Of a DNA stretch of 64,000 bases, positions 16,932 through 26,838 are shown piece after piece (the stretch's first letter is position 1; every line of letters starts with the position of its first letter). A model generated the notes under the pieces. That model was not told the origin of the DNA. It was given only the letters and a program-made list of their open reading frames with translations, and made no database searches. Location of the stretch: contig CATQIH010000020.1 of the NCBI GenBank assembly GCA_958296015.1, positions 186,001-250,000 on the forward strand, read 5' to 3'. Source of the DNA: Cyclobacteriaceae bacterium (lineage in GTDB: Bacteria > Bacteroidota > Bacteroidia > Cytophagales > Cyclobacteriaceae). The position numbers and the translations under genes were made by a program.

Positions 16932-17345
16932 ATGAAAACACTCACCTTATCTCTCTTGTGCTTGTCTTTTTGCATGTTCCAGGCAGGCACCGCTTATAGC
17001 AAAGCGGCACATCGGGTTGATCAGTTACCTGCTTTTACACACAGCCATAAAAACTTCCGGAAGAATTTCAAAAAGGAAGTTCTTCTTGAACATCGGCATA
17101 GCAAAAGACATGCACTGACCAAAGAACGAAAACGACTGCAATATATAAGGAAGCATGGCAACAAAGCAGGTGTCACTGTCAGTACGATCCTAAAAATGAG
17201 TACTTATCAGAGTTATATACCTCATGATCAGTCTAGTGGAAATATGCGAAGGCTGGGCAAACAGGGAAAAGTGCACGGTAAAAGACATCATCACAGGGGA
17301 CAGGCGCAGGAGTATCACCAGGCTGCAAGTCACCTGCTGATCTGA
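16932..17345 (+). CDS. Small secreted basic, His-rich protein
   Basis: The 137-residue protein has the signal peptide MKTLTLSLLCLSFCMFQAGT then AYS. The mature part is strongly basic and rich in His, Lys and Arg (HKNFRKNFKKEVLLEHRHSK, GKVHGKRHHHRGQAQEYHQA). No fold or family is recognised. It may bind metal or a polyanion, which is inference from composition only. It follows the GH5 gene by 65 bp and may be co-transcribed. Confidence 0.5.
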   Translation: MKTLTLSLLCLSFCMFQAGTAYSKAAHRVDQLPAFTHSHKNFRKNFKKEVLLEHRHSKRHALTKERKRLQYIRKHGNKAGVTVSTILKMSTYQSYIPHDQSSGNMRRLGKQGKVHGKRHHHRGQAQEYHQAASHLLI

Positions 17346-17375
17346 TGACTGCAATACCAGCATAGTTTTGTTATG

Positions 17376-18086
17376 CTAGTTGGGCACTACATAAGCCGTA
17401 TCTACATCCCGTACTATATCTGCTGGTTTTGTCATCGTATGCAAGGCTACCTGTACTGAATCCAGCTTGAGACTTAGCCCTTCCATATCTCCTTTCTCAT
17501 CATATGCTGATTGTTCAAGCACCTGCCGGGTCTGGTCCAGCAGCTTCCGGGTATTACGATCAATCGTTCTTTCGGTATAAGTTAGCATCTCATCAATCCG
17601 GTTGAGGGCATTTTTACTTTGCATCATGGCTGAATCTGTGTCGTTTTCCTGCAAAAAGCGTATACTGTTTTCCAGTTCCATACGGGCACCCAGTACCTCG
17701 GCCTCGCTGAAAAGATCATTCAGATACTCAATAGAAAAGGCTTCACCTGCGCGGGTCTGTTCGGCCAGTTGTCTGATTTTCTCGAGCATATCTTTCCGGC
17801 TTGTTTCCAGCGTATCTATCCTAGGCGTTTCCTGGTACCAAGCCTCGCCACCTTCCCGGATGTTTGCTGCTGTCTTGCTGAGATCACCCTGCCGGTACGC
17901 TTCTTTGGCTTTCAGAAAGAACTTGTTGGACTTTGTATTGAACTCCATAGCCTGGTCATGATAATTCTCTGCCTGTTGCTCCTTGTCTGTGACTACGGCT
18001 GTTTCAGTATCGTGGTCGCTTACCTGCTGGCATCCGGCTGCCCATATCAGAAAAAAGCCAGTGAGAATTGTATATGCTAATTGCAT
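17376..18086 (-). CDS. Helical lipoprotein of unknown function
   Basis: The 236-residue protein has a lipoprotein signal ending WAAGC (Cys about 19). The rest is almost entirely charged amphipathic helix (EQQAENYHDQAMEFNTKSNK, ENSIRFLQENDTDSAMMQSK), probably a coiled-coil or TPR-like bundle in the periplasm. Its ATG lies one base after the stop of the gene at 18088-18642, so the two form an operon. No family is recognised. Confidence 0.6.
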   Translation of the reverse strand: MQLAYTILTGFFLIWAAGCQQVSDHDTETAVVTDKEQQAENYHDQAMEFNTKSNKFFLKAKEAYRQGDLSKTAANIREGGEAWYQETPRIDTLETSRKDMLEKIRQLAEQTRAGEAFSIEYLNDLFSEAEVLGARMELENSIRFLQENDTDSAMMQSKNALNRIDEMLTYTERTIDRNTRKLLDQTRQVLEQSAYDEKGDMEGLSLKLDSVQVALHTMTKPADIVRDVDTAYVVPN

Positions 18087-18087
18087 A

Positions 18088-18642
18088 TTATTGATCTGTT
18101 AAGTTCTGAATGGAAACTCCTTTTCCGGTAATCTGGATGGACTTAATAGCATAAGGCATGGCGGATGCTTCCCGGCCGCTGATGTCGGCTACAAAGTCCA
18201 TCAGCAACCTATTATTCTTGTAATAACCTACTATCTGTACGGGCATTTGAAAAGCAAATCTCCCCAGTTTGACAGAGCCACTGAAAGTAACAGACTGACC
18301 TTCAAAGTCTTGTAGGTTTACCTGTTCTTTAGGCAATGCCAGAGTAATAGACAGCGGTGCACGTGTAGTATCTCTGCTCAGCAGGCTCCGGAACAATGCC
18401 ATGTTCTGGGAAGAATCTGAAGACATATAGAATCGGTTATCCAGCACTTTCATCTCAAACTGAGCAAGGCTGACATTGAGCCTGGCCAGCATATTGCGGG
18501 CTGTATATTCATACGACCGGTCACCCTGCTCTATCAGGACGGTGACATCATTGTTGCCGGTAAAAGCATTAGTGCTGAGCTGTGCACAGGCAAAGCCTGG
18601 CAGACTCAGAACCGTGAGAATCCATGAAAGTCTAAGTATCAT
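18088..18642 (-). CDS. Secreted protein, possibly YceI-like beta fold
   Basis: The 184-residue protein has the signal peptide MILRLSWILTVLSLPGFACA. The mature part is strand-rich (VTVLIEQGDRSYEY, FSGSVKLGRFAFQMPVQIVG, NNRLLMDFVADISGREASA). It resembles a small periplasmic beta-barrel of the YceI kind, without a decisive motif. It is the first gene of a two-gene operon with the lipoprotein downstream. Its function is unknown. Confidence 0.55.
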   Translation of the reverse strand: MILRLSWILTVLSLPGFACAQLSTNAFTGNNDVTVLIEQGDRSYEYTARNMLARLNVSLAQFEMKVLDNRFYMSSDSSQNMALFRSLLSRDTTRAPLSITLALPKEQVNLQDFEGQSVTFSGSVKLGRFAFQMPVQIVGYYKNNRLLMDFVADISGREASAMPYAIKSIQITGKGVSIQNLTDQ

Positions 18643-18768
18643 AAGGTATGGGGTGAAGATAGCGTATGTAGATTACCTTTCTAGTTAAGCAATTGTTTCA
18701 AAACCGCAAAGAATCAGTCTTTGTATTTTTCGTTGTTGATTGTCTTAGGGTCTGCTTATCTTCGTAGT

Positions 18769-19950
18769 ATGCAAGCATCCGATGTCCAAACTATTATTAT
18801 TATCTGTGCCAAATTTACCAGCCACTTGCTGGCAGAAGAAGTGAAAGCCTTACACCTGCCGGTACGCTCGGTCAATCTGCTCGATGTCACCACAGAAGGC
18901 ACCGTGGCTGATGCCATGCGGCTCAATATGCACCTGCGTACAGCACACCGCGTCCTGTTTTTGCTAAAAAGCTTCAAAGCCAGAGACGGCATCCAAGTCT
19001 ACAAACATATCAGAAATATGCCGTGGGAAGACTACCTGACGGTGCAAAGCTATTTCAGCATCAGCTCGTTTGTGCGCAACGAGACCATCCGCGACCACCG
19101 ATTTGCCAACCTAAAGGTGAAAGATGCTATTGTAGACCGTATGCAGTCGCTGTACGACAAGCGACCGGATTCCGGACCGGCGCAGGATCAGGCCGTGTTT
19201 TTCCTGCACTGGCGGGAAGAGGAAGCCAGCATCTATATGGATACTTCCGGCGAGAGTATTGCCAGGCATGGCTATCGCCGTGTCACTGTGGCAGCACCCA
19301 TGCAAGAGTCGCTGGCGGCAGCCGTCATCCGGAGCACTCGCTGGCATCCGTCGCAGCCGTTTGTCAATCCGATGTGCGGCAGTGGCACCCTGGCCATAGA
19401 AGCCGCGCTGATCAAAGCAGGCAAAGCACCCGGACTCATCCGCGAAAACTATGGGTTTATGCACCTAAAAAACTACAGCCCGGTACTTTGGGAGCAGATC
19501 AAAGCAGAAACCGCCAGGCAGGCACAAGATACCGAAGCGCAGTATTCTTCGCACACCAAAACCATTATTGCAACCGACCATGACCCGAAAGCTGTGCAGG
19601 CCGCCCGGGAAAATGCAGCGGCAGCCGGTGTGGCACATCTGATCAGGTTTGAAGTATGTAACTTTGAAGAAACTCCCCTGCCGGAACTGCTGCCTGACCA
19701 GGAAGCGTCGGTGGTGGTGCTGAACCCGCCCTATGGAGAAAGACTGGGAGAGGTGAGTGCGCTGGAGCCGGTATATCAGGGGATAGGAGATTTCTTCAAG
19801 CAGCGGTGCGCCGGCTATTGGGGATACATTTTTACCGGTAATCTGGATCTTTCCAAGAAAGTAAGATTAAGGACGAAAAGGCGCGTAGAATTCCTGAATG
19901 CAAGGATAGATTCCCGACTTTTGGAATATGAATTGTATGTTAGTCACTGA
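18769..19950 (+). CDS. THUMP-domain class I RNA methyltransferase (RlmL/YpsC-like)
   Basis: The 393-residue protein has an N-terminal ferredoxin-like/THUMP part (about 1-165). The Rossmann methyltransferase includes NPMCGSGTLAIEAAL (motif I) and the target-base motif NPPYGERLG (motif IV, N2-guanine or N6-adenine methylation). Homologues modify 23S rRNA guanine N2 (RlmL, YpsC). The exact target cannot be told. I chose ATG 18769 (MQASDVQTI) over an upstream TTG. The patatin-like gene begins 38 bp downstream on the same strand. Confidence 0.87.
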   Translation: MQASDVQTIIIICAKFTSHLLAEEVKALHLPVRSVNLLDVTTEGTVADAMRLNMHLRTAHRVLFLLKSFKARDGIQVYKHIRNMPWEDYLTVQSYFSISSFVRNETIRDHRFANLKVKDAIVDRMQSLYDKRPDSGPAQDQAVFFLHWREEEASIYMDTSGESIARHGYRRVTVAAPMQESLAAAVIRSTRWHPSQPFVNPMCGSGTLAIEAALIKAGKAPGLIRENYGFMHLKNYSPVLWEQIKAETARQAQDTEAQYSSHTKTIIATDHDPKAVQAARENAAAAGVAHLIRFEVCNFEETPLPELLPDQEASVVVLNPPYGERLGEVSALEPVYQGIGDFFKQRCAGYWGYIFTGNLDLSKKVRLRTKRRVEFLNARIDSRLLEYELYVSH

Positions 19951-19988
19951 GCATTGTGCGTTATACAGGATGAAGGGCTTGCGTATTC

Positions 19989-22379
19989 ATGAAAAAATTC
20001 AAGAAGAGATTTATAGATCCGTTTTACTATTCGCTTCCGGTCAGGCTGCTGATCCTGCATCTAAGGAAAAACCAGCTGTTGCTGCTGTGTTGGCTGTTAC
20101 TTTTTTCCGTAGTAACCGGTAGTTTTGGTAAAAACCTGGGCATTCCTTATCTCTTCCTGGACCCCGAATACCTGGGGCAGGTCAATTTCTTTAGCTTTTT
20201 CATTGTGGGTGTCAGCATCGGCGGGTTCACGGTAGCCTATGCCATCACCTGCTATATCCTGGATGGACCCGAATTTGGTTTTCTGGGTACACTCTCACGG
20301 CCGTTTGCCAAGTTTTCGCTCAACAACAGTGTGATTCCGCTGGTGTTCTTTGTGGTCTACATCGTACACATCATCAACTTCCAGCTTCAGAATGAATACA
20401 ACACAGTAGGCGATGTCCTGCTGAAGGTAACTGGTTTCCTAACGGGGCTGATCGTTATGTTGGTGCTGCTGTTTGTCTACTTTTGGCTCACCAATATTGA
20501 TATGATGAAATACCTGGCCAGCAATGTAGACAAAACGCTTAAACAAGCCAAAATCACCCGGGTGCGTGTGATGTTAAACCTAAGAGAGGCAAAAAAGTCA
20601 AGGAGAAGGGTAGATACCTACCTGGACTTACATGGCAGGTTGCAAAAAGCGCAGGACATTTCCTACGATAAAGAAATCGTGGTCAAGATATTCAACCAGA
20701 ACCATCTGAACTCTGTCATTCTGGAATCTTTTATCTTAATACTGGTGCTGGCACTGGGCGTATTCAGAGAGCATCCTTTCTTTCAGATTCCGGCAGCTGC
20801 CAGTGGCGTACTGTTGCTCACCATCATCATCATGCTGGCCGGTGCCATCACCTACTGGCTGCGGGGCTGGGCCACCACGGCTATCCTTGCTGCTTTCTTT
20901 CTATTGAACACAATCGTGAAATACGACATGGTTTCTTCTGCTTATCAGGCTTACGGACTGGATTACCAGAAAGAACCGGCTACTTATTCTTTGCAGAGCC
21001 TGCAAGATGCCAGCAGTAGCGAAAACTACCAGCAGGATAAACAAGTTACGCTACAGATTCTGGAAAACTGGCGCAAAAAGCTGAAAGTGTATGATGCACC
21101 GCTGCTGGCCGGGCGTGATCCGCATACAGCTTCCGATGGAGCCAATATGCTGATGAATACATCCATCAAGCCAAAAATGGTCTTTATCTGCGCTAGTGGT
21201 GGTGGTTTGCGTTCAGCACTCTGGACCATGACTGCCCTACAGGCCGCAGACAGCCTCACTGGCGGAAAGTTGATGGAACATACACAACTGATCACAGGTG
21301 CTTCCGGTGGTTTGGTGGGTGCTGCTTATTTTCGTGAACTGGTGCTGAGAAACAAGCAACGCCTAACCCAATCTGAGGTGTTGGCGAATGTCTCTGATCC
21401 GGCACTTCCATCGGTGTATGCTCCCCAATACCTGGAGAAAATTGCCCGCGATAACCTGAACCCTGTGATTTATACGCTGCTGGTCAACGATCTTTTTTTC
21501 CGCTATCAGCAGTTTGAGTACAACGGATTCAGCTATACCAAAGACCGGGGCTACGCTTTTGAGCAGCAACTCAACGACAACACAGAAGCCATCATGGACA
21601 AGCCTCTGGAGGCATACAAAATGCCCGAGCAGGAAGCTACTATTCCAATGCTGCTGCTGTCGCCAACCATTGTCAACGACGGGCGTAAGCTGTTCATCTC
21701 TCCGCAGCATGTTTCGTATATGAACACCAGTTACCAGCAGAAAGCCAGGGTGAGTAACGACAAGATCAAAGGCATAGACTTTATGCGGTTGTTTGAAAAC
21801 CATGATGCAGGTAATCTGCGGTTTTTGACAGCACTGCGGATGAATGCGGCCTTTCCTTATGTGACACCCAACGTGAGCCTGCCGACACACCCCCGTGTAC
21901 AGATCATGGATGCCGGACTGGTAGATAATTTTGGCGTATCAGACGCTGTGCGATTTATGTATGTGTTCAAAGACTGGATGAAAGAACACACTTCCGGAGC
22001 CATCATGCTCTGCATCCGTGATTCTGAAAAGAACGAACCTATTGCCAGGCCGACTGGAGCCTCATTGCTACAGCGCATGACAGCACCTCTGCGCTATCTG
22101 TATGATAATTTATTCAATTCCCAGGACATCAACAATGATGATCGCGTAGAGTATGCACGCTCTTTCCTGGATGTGGACTTGCATGTACTCAATTTGGAAT
22201 ATCAGTCGCGGCAGCAGGACGGACTGGCCTTTACCGGTGCCAACGAAGACAAACCCATAGAGCGTCCCTCACTAAGCTGGCGACTAACAAGCAAAGAGAA
22301 GAACAGCATCATCCGCAACATCAATCACCCACAAAACCAGGCAACCTTAAAAGAGTTGCAACGGCTTTTGGATAAATAG
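19989..22379 (+). CDS. Membrane-anchored patatin-like phospholipase
   Basis: The 796-residue protein has an N-terminal membrane half (about 1-330) with seven or eight hydrophobic segments. The C-terminal half is a patatin domain. It carries the oxyanion-hole segment ICASGGGLRSALW, the nucleophile elbow TGASGGLVGAAYF (GxSxG Ser) and the catalytic Asp in IMDAGLVDNFGVSDA. DAG stands in place of the usual DGG/DGA. The enzyme is expected to hydrolyse acyl lipids at the membrane. The substrate is unknown. The gene ends near 22379 before the toxin-antitoxin pair. Confidence 0.8.
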   Translation: MKKFKKRFIDPFYYSLPVRLLILHLRKNQLLLLCWLLLFSVVTGSFGKNLGIPYLFLDPEYLGQVNFFSFFIVGVSIGGFTVAYAITCYILDGPEFGFLGTLSRPFAKFSLNNSVIPLVFFVVYIVHIINFQLQNEYNTVGDVLLKVTGFLTGLIVMLVLLFVYFWLTNIDMMKYLASNVDKTLKQAKITRVRVMLNLREAKKSRRRVDTYLDLHGRLQKAQDISYDKEIVVKIFNQNHLNSVILESFILILVLALGVFREHPFFQIPAAASGVLLLTIIIMLAGAITYWLRGWATTAILAAFFLLNTIVKYDMVSSAYQAYGLDYQKEPATYSLQSLQDASSSENYQQDKQVTLQILENWRKKLKVYDAPLLAGRDPHTASDGANMLMNTSIKPKMVFICASGGGLRSALWTMTALQAADSLTGGKLMEHTQLITGASGGLVGAAYFRELVLRNKQRLTQSEVLANVSDPALPSVYAPQYLEKIARDNLNPVIYTLLVNDLFFRYQQFEYNGFSYTKDRGYAFEQQLNDNTEAIMDKPLEAYKMPEQEATIPMLLLSPTIVNDGRKLFISPQHVSYMNTSYQQKARVSNDKIKGIDFMRLFENHDAGNLRFLTALRMNAAFPYVTPNVSLPTHPRVQIMDAGLVDNFGVSDAVRFMYVFKDWMKEHTSGAIMLCIRDSEKNEPIARPTGASLLQRMTAPLRYLYDNLFNSQDINNDDRVEYARSFLDVDLHVLNLEYQSRQQDGLAFTGANEDKPIERPSLSWRLTSKEKNSIIRNINHPQNQATLKELQRLLDK

Positions 22380-22552
22380 ACAAACCATGCCTTTCACCTT
22401 TGCGCATCCATCCATACTATTACCGCTTAAGCACCTGGGTGGACGCTGTTTTTCTCTAACAAGCATTGGTTACGTTGTTGCAGAACTAATAAGAAAATAT
22501 TCCAACTACAATAGGATTATTTTCGTATAACAAAAACATAAAGCAACTTAAG

Positions 22553-22927
22553 ATGAATCCATACCAAGTGATAGATACAGCAGAAAAAGGCATTCCTATC
22601 AAAATGTTTGATAAATTGGTAAGTCAAAGTGGTTATTCTAAGGCGGCTCTTGCTGATTTCATTGGTTTAGATGTAAGAACTATCAGCAACTACAAAAATA
22701 AGAACAAGGACTTTAAAAAAACGGATGCAGAGCATCTGCTCAAGCTTAAAGATCTTTTCGACAAAGGCACAGAGGTGTTTGGCAATAATCAGGAATTTGC
22801 CTCCTGGCTAAGTAAGCCCTCTTATGGCCTGGAAGGCCGCATACCAGAAAAACTCCTCAATTACATTTCAGGTATAGAATTGGTTAGTAGAGAACTCATA
22901 CGTATTGAATACGGTGACTTTTCCTGA
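22553..22927 (+). CDS. Xre-type antitoxin of an Xre-RES toxin-antitoxin system
   Basis: The 124-residue protein has an N-terminal helix-turn-helix (SKAALADFIGLDVRTISNYK) and a C-terminal DUF2384-type domain (KLKDLFDKGTEVFGNNQEFA ... PEKLLNYISGIELVSREL). This is the standard antitoxin of RES toxins. It blocks the active site with its C-terminus and represses the operon. The last base of its stop codon is the first base of the toxin ATG, so translation is coupled. Confidence 0.9.
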   Translation: MNPYQVIDTAEKGIPIKMFDKLVSQSGYSKAALADFIGLDVRTISNYKNKNKDFKKTDAEHLLKLKDLFDKGTEVFGNNQEFASWLSKPSYGLEGRIPEKLLNYISGIELVSRELIRIEYGDFS

Positions 22928-23367
22928 TGTTGGTTTATAAAATTACCAAAGCGGAGTATGCCCATGAGTTAGTGGCTTCAGGTTTTCGTAACCGCTGGAA
23001 CGATGATGGACAATATGTTATCTACACCAGTGATTCTCGTTCCCTGGCTTGTTTGGAGAACCTCGTTCATCGAAGTAATAGCGGTAGAGATATGCTTTTC
23101 AAAACGATGGTTATTTCTATTCCCGACGAACTTCCTGTTTTAATAGTAGAAGAAACTGATCTGCCCAAAAGCTGGAAAAAAGGCTTTTGCGAGGAATGTT
23201 TACAGATAGGCAAAGCTTGGCACACAGCATACAAATACCCTATTCTTAGAGTGCCCACATCCATCATTCCTAATGAATGGAATTATATACTCAATACCCG
23301 TCATCAGAGTTTTGATAAAATCAGACTTATCAATGCAGAAGGCTTCCTGTTTGATGAAAGGTTGTAA
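22927..23367 (+). CDS. RES-domain toxin (NAD+-targeting)
   Basis: The 146-residue protein is a full RES domain: FRNRWNDDGQYVIYTSDSRS, then LACLENLVH, and the C-terminal NPRHxxF-like NTRHQSFDKIRLINAEGFLF. The conserved Arg, Tyr, Glu (LENL) and C-terminal His/Phe are all present. Characterised members degrade NAD+ by phosphorolysis or hydrolysis and halt growth. It overlaps the antitoxin by one base and appears intact. Confidence 0.9.
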   Translation: MLVYKITKAEYAHELVASGFRNRWNDDGQYVIYTSDSRSLACLENLVHRSNSGRDMLFKTMVISIPDELPVLIVEETDLPKSWKKGFCEECLQIGKAWHTAYKYPILRVPTSIIPNEWNYILNTRHQSFDKIRLINAEGFLFDERL

Positions 23368-23404
23368 GTTTTTGTATCTCCACATATACCATAATCAGGT
23401 AAAG

Positions 23405-23439
23405 AAAAAAACCTCTAGCTTTTTGCCAAAGGTTTTTGT
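23405..23439. terminator. Bidirectional terminator between convergent genes
   Basis: AAAAACCT at 23407-23414 pairs with AGGTTTTT at 23430-23437. A-runs and T-runs on the outer sides allow termination in both directions, between the RES toxin and the aminotransferase gene. Confidence 0.5.
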
Positions 23440-23485
23440 TATCAGCATCACAAACTGATATCTATGAAGAGGTACTTATATATTA

Positions 23486-24691
23486 TCAGGAAAGCTGGTT
23501 GAATGCGTCAGCGAAGTATTCCATGTCTTGCATAGTGCCTACACTTACCCGGCACCATTCCTGGTTGGCGAAGCTCCAGTTTCTTACGCCTACGCCTCTT
23601 TTCATCATCTCCTGTACAAACCGTTCACTGTCCATCTTCACGGGAAAAAGAACAAAGTTGGTGTGCGAGGGGACATATTCGTATCCGGCATCTTCCAGGG
23701 TTTTGTATAAAAACTGCTTGGATTTTTCGTTCATTTCACGGGCGTACTTGTAGTACTCGGCATCCTGGAAGGAGGCAATGGCTGCCGCCATAGAAGTGCT
23801 GGCAATATCACCGGCTCCATTGGCGTACTTGCCCATTGCTGTAATGACCTCTGGTTGTGCCAGGCAATACCCGATTCTCAAACCGGCAAAAGCATGTAGC
23901 TTGGAGAAAGTACGGGTAACGATCACGTTGTAGCCATCTGCTACCAGATCAGCCATAGAATGTTTGTCTGGGTCTGAGGTGTAATCGATATAAGCCTCAT
24001 CTATAAAGATAGGCTTCTTCTTGGAAACTTCTTTGCAGAAAGACCGCATCTTATCAGGGTCTACCACTGTTCCTGTCGGGTTATTAGGATTACAGATGTA
24101 CACCATGCTGTGCTCGTCAGATACGGCATCGGCCAGCGCATCCAGGTCGTGCACGTAGTCTTTGGTGAGCGGCACAGTATCCCAATCCGCACCTACGTTC
24201 TGCGCCGAACGAATGAGCGACATGTAGGTAGGATCGGCGGAAAGAATTTTCCCTCCTTTTTGTCCGTAGAGCAATGCAGCCGCCAGTAGCAGTTCGGTAG
24301 AACCTGCCCCCAGCATCACCTGTGAGTCTGGAGAAGGACCCCAGTCGGCTTCGCCTGGCGCATTGAGTTTGTACTTATCAGAAAGTAGCTTGGCAAATTC
24401 CTTTTTGTTTTGAAAGCCATATCTAAAGCTGGTGTCTATTTCACCAATGAGCGCCTCACGTGCTTTTTTGCAAGGGCCAAAAGGGTTTTCGTTAGCCAGC
24501 AGGCGGGCTTTCATTTCGGGGCGGGCCAGCACCTGTTTACCTACCTGGGTGGCAGGGAGTTCGTATAATCTGGCAGCAATTTCGTTGGCTGCCTGGGCGG
24601 TATTCCATTTCAGTGCAGGGGCTATAGAAAGACCACCTGCCAGCATAGCACCGGATTTTAACCAGTTTCTTCTGTTCATTGATGTAGACAT
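23486..24691 (-). CDS. Tat-exported class I/II PLP aminotransferase (HisC-like)
   Basis: The 401-residue protein has a twin-arginine signal, MNRRNWLKSGAMLAGGLSIA. The aminotransferase fold shows the phosphate-binding GAGSTELLLAA, the substrate/cofactor segment YICNPNNPTGTVVDPD, FIDEAYIDY and the PLP lysine in RTFSKLHAFAGLRIGY. The C-terminal Arg motif is near GVGVRNWSF. It is closest to histidinol-phosphate aminotransferases, but export and the absence of other his genes argue against histidine synthesis. It is the last gene of the SusCD operon, 55 bp after the amine oxidase. Confidence 0.85.
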   Translation of the reverse strand: MSTSMNRRNWLKSGAMLAGGLSIAPALKWNTAQAANEIAARLYELPATQVGKQVLARPEMKARLLANENPFGPCKKAREALIGEIDTSFRYGFQNKKEFAKLLSDKYKLNAPGEADWGPSPDSQVMLGAGSTELLLAAALLYGQKGGKILSADPTYMSLIRSAQNVGADWDTVPLTKDYVHDLDALADAVSDEHSMVYICNPNNPTGTVVDPDKMRSFCKEVSKKKPIFIDEAYIDYTSDPDKHSMADLVADGYNVIVTRTFSKLHAFAGLRIGYCLAQPEVITAMGKYANGAGDIASTSMAAAIASFQDAEYYKYAREMNEKSKQFLYKTLEDAGYEYVPSHTNFVLFPVKMDSERFVQEMMKRGVGVRNWSFANQEWCRVSVGTMQDMEYFADAFNQLS

Positions 24692-24746
24692 ATTACGGTT
24701 TGTTTAAAGGTAATGGTTATGAAAAAAATGAAGCATTATGTATTCT

Positions 24747-26330
24747 TTATTTACTTTGATATTGCGCCTGGCCTTCCGTCACCCTGGCATGGATACTGGC
24801 TACCGTTCTCCTGGCTGACTCGAAAGCACCGGCCATCCAGGCTGTGTGGTAGGAAGTATGCTCCCCTGCCAGGTAAACGTTTCCGTCTGCCTTGGTCAGG
24901 TCAGGATAAAATCTTGCACGTGTATCGCTGTTGTATTCTGCCCAGGCACCCATAGAACGAGGTATTTTGTGCCAGGCCAGGGAGAAAGCATTTTCAAATT
25001 CCTTTTCGTACTGCGGGTGCAGCTGTTTGCCTTGCGTAAGGGCCATCTCTGTTCTGGCTTCCGGCGAAAGCTCTCCGGTAGCCACGGCTTTCTCACTGAA
25101 ATTGTATAAGCCTTTCACCACGCCTTTTTTCCCCAGGTAATCATAATTCGGATACATGATCTGGGTAATGTCCTGACTGGTGCGGGAGATACCACCATAA
25201 ATGGCATCGTCTTCTTCCCAAAACCTCCGTTTGAATTGCAAACCTACCTTACAGGCTTTTTTATAATCCACAAAATCGCAGGCACGTTGTATATTAGAAG
25301 AAAAATTATTCTTCACATTGGCCAGCACCGGAAGCGGTAGCGTGCAAATAGCATAAGCCCCACTGATTTCTTTGGTAATTCCGTCTTTATCTGTATAAAT
25401 TACGGTAGCACCATCCTCTGTTTTCTTAATTTGTTGCACTACAGTCTGGTATGCAATGTTGTTTTTGACCTTCTCGGCCAGGGCAAACGGGATGCGATCC
25501 ATGCCACCTACAGGCTGAAACAGCGTCATCTGTAAGTCCAGCGTATACACTGGCAGGTTGGACATGGCCGGGTCCATAAAGCCGGACTTCAGCATTTCCA
25601 TAAAGCCATAGGGCTTGGCGTATTCTCCGGGTAAATCACCTGCTCCCGGTGATGTTTTGTAGCCCCGGCGGTCGCTTTCCGTATAGCGCATGTCGTTGTT
25701 TAGCCCACCTTCCACCCGCAAAAATTCTATGAACTTCTCCTGGTCTTCCTGCGAAAATGGCAGGTCCAGCGCATCCTGGTCTATGGCTTTTTGGACAAAC
25801 TCACACATATAGCCACGCATATCATGATTTACGGCCTTGATACGGATAGGGCGATTGGAGAGCGGGCCTTTGCCTTCAGCATACAAAAAGGCATTCTCAT
25901 TAACATTGTTGAAGATTTCCAGCGGCACGCCCAGTTCGCGGCAATAGTGCAATGAAATCTCATGATGATGGGGAATACGGGCGGCACCGGCATTGAGATA
26001 CTGGCCTTTATCAAAACTACAGGTTTGTTTGCTGCCACCTGTTTCCGTTTCTTCTGTGCCTCCGCGCACCGTCCAGACCCTGCCTCCCGGACGGTTGCGG
26101 GCCTCCAGGATGGTGCAGTCGTAGCCCAGTTTGTTAAGCTCGTAGGCAGCGGTAAGGCCGGATAGCCCACCTCCGATGATGATAACTTTAGTTCCTTTTC
26201 CGTTGCCTTCCAGCCTGAAAGGTTGGGCAATTGCTTTAGGAATCATGCCCATGGCTACCATCGCCGGATAACTTGTACCGGCCACTACGGCAAATCTATG
26301 AAGGAACGATCTTCTGGTTATGTTTGGCAT
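24747..26330 (-). CDS. Tat-exported flavin amine oxidase
   Basis: The 527-residue protein has the Tat signal MPNITRRSFLHRFAVVAGTS. The FAD dinucleotide fold is KVIIIGGGLSGLTAAYELNK with Glu about 35 residues on (CTILEARNRPGGRVWTV). The C-terminal FAD motif is VYLAGEHTSYHTAWMAGAFE. It belongs to the monoamine/L-amino-acid oxidase group, which deaminates amines or amino acids to aldehydes or keto acids plus ammonia and H2O2. Periplasmic location beside an exported aminotransferase and a SusC/SusD pair suggests breakdown of an imported amine or amino acid. Confidence 0.88.
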   Translation of the reverse strand: MPNITRRSFLHRFAVVAGTSYPAMVAMGMIPKAIAQPFRLEGNGKGTKVIIIGGGLSGLTAAYELNKLGYDCTILEARNRPGGRVWTVRGGTEETETGGSKQTCSFDKGQYLNAGAARIPHHHEISLHYCRELGVPLEIFNNVNENAFLYAEGKGPLSNRPIRIKAVNHDMRGYMCEFVQKAIDQDALDLPFSQEDQEKFIEFLRVEGGLNNDMRYTESDRRGYKTSPGAGDLPGEYAKPYGFMEMLKSGFMDPAMSNLPVYTLDLQMTLFQPVGGMDRIPFALAEKVKNNIAYQTVVQQIKKTEDGATVIYTDKDGITKEISGAYAICTLPLPVLANVKNNFSSNIQRACDFVDYKKACKVGLQFKRRFWEEDDAIYGGISRTSQDITQIMYPNYDYLGKKGVVKGLYNFSEKAVATGELSPEARTEMALTQGKQLHPQYEKEFENAFSLAWHKIPRSMGAWAEYNSDTRARFYPDLTKADGNVYLAGEHTSYHTAWMAGAFESARRTVASIHARVTEGQAQYQSK

Positions 26331-26389
26331 TGTTAATTTTTGAGATCAATCTATGGTTAAGAGAATGACGATAGCGCAAAAGCTGCGTA

Positions 26390-26806
26390 TTATTTTGCAA
26401 AGCCCTGACGTATTCTGAAAGGTGTGTCCTGATAAGTACCGGCCCATTCCAGCACAGAAGCCCCCGACAGTGCACTCAGTTCTTTCTCAAAGAATACTTC
26501 TCCATTTGCATCGGTAGTGAGTGCTCCTAAAGATATGTTTTCGTTGATATACACCGCAACAGGCAGGTTGGCTACCGGAATGGAATCTATTCCTACAGTA
26601 TGATCCATGATACCACTTTTATCCAGCTCATAGAAAGTGGCTTGCACAGAAAGTATGGTACTATCTGCATTGTAGGTTTGATTGAAAACACCAAGCACAG
26701 GAGCCGCCCGATGTGGAATTACATTGTCGCTCACATCTTCGCAACTGATCAGTCCGAATACAAAAAAGAGCAACAAGAGACTGGTATATATATAGGGTTT
26801 TTTCAT
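26390..26806 (-). CDS. Small lipoprotein of the SusCD operon
   Basis: The 138-residue protein has a lipoprotein signal, MKKPYIYTSLLLLFFVFGLI then SC. The mature part is beta-rich, with GALTTDANGEVFFEKELSAL suggesting a carboxypeptidase-regulatory or Ig-like sandwich. Such proteins often ride with SusD and may help bind ligand at the surface. It lies 32 bp after susD and 59 bp before the amine oxidase. ATG 26806 is chosen for the signal peptide. Confidence 0.65.
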   Translation of the reverse strand: MKKPYIYTSLLLLFFVFGLISCEDVSDNVIPHRAAPVLGVFNQTYNADSTILSVQATFYELDKSGIMDHTVGIDSIPVANLPVAVYINENISLGALTTDANGEVFFEKELSALSGASVLEWAGTYQDTPFRIRQGFAK

Positions 26807-26838
26807 TTTTTTATCGATTTGAATGCTAATATTTTGTG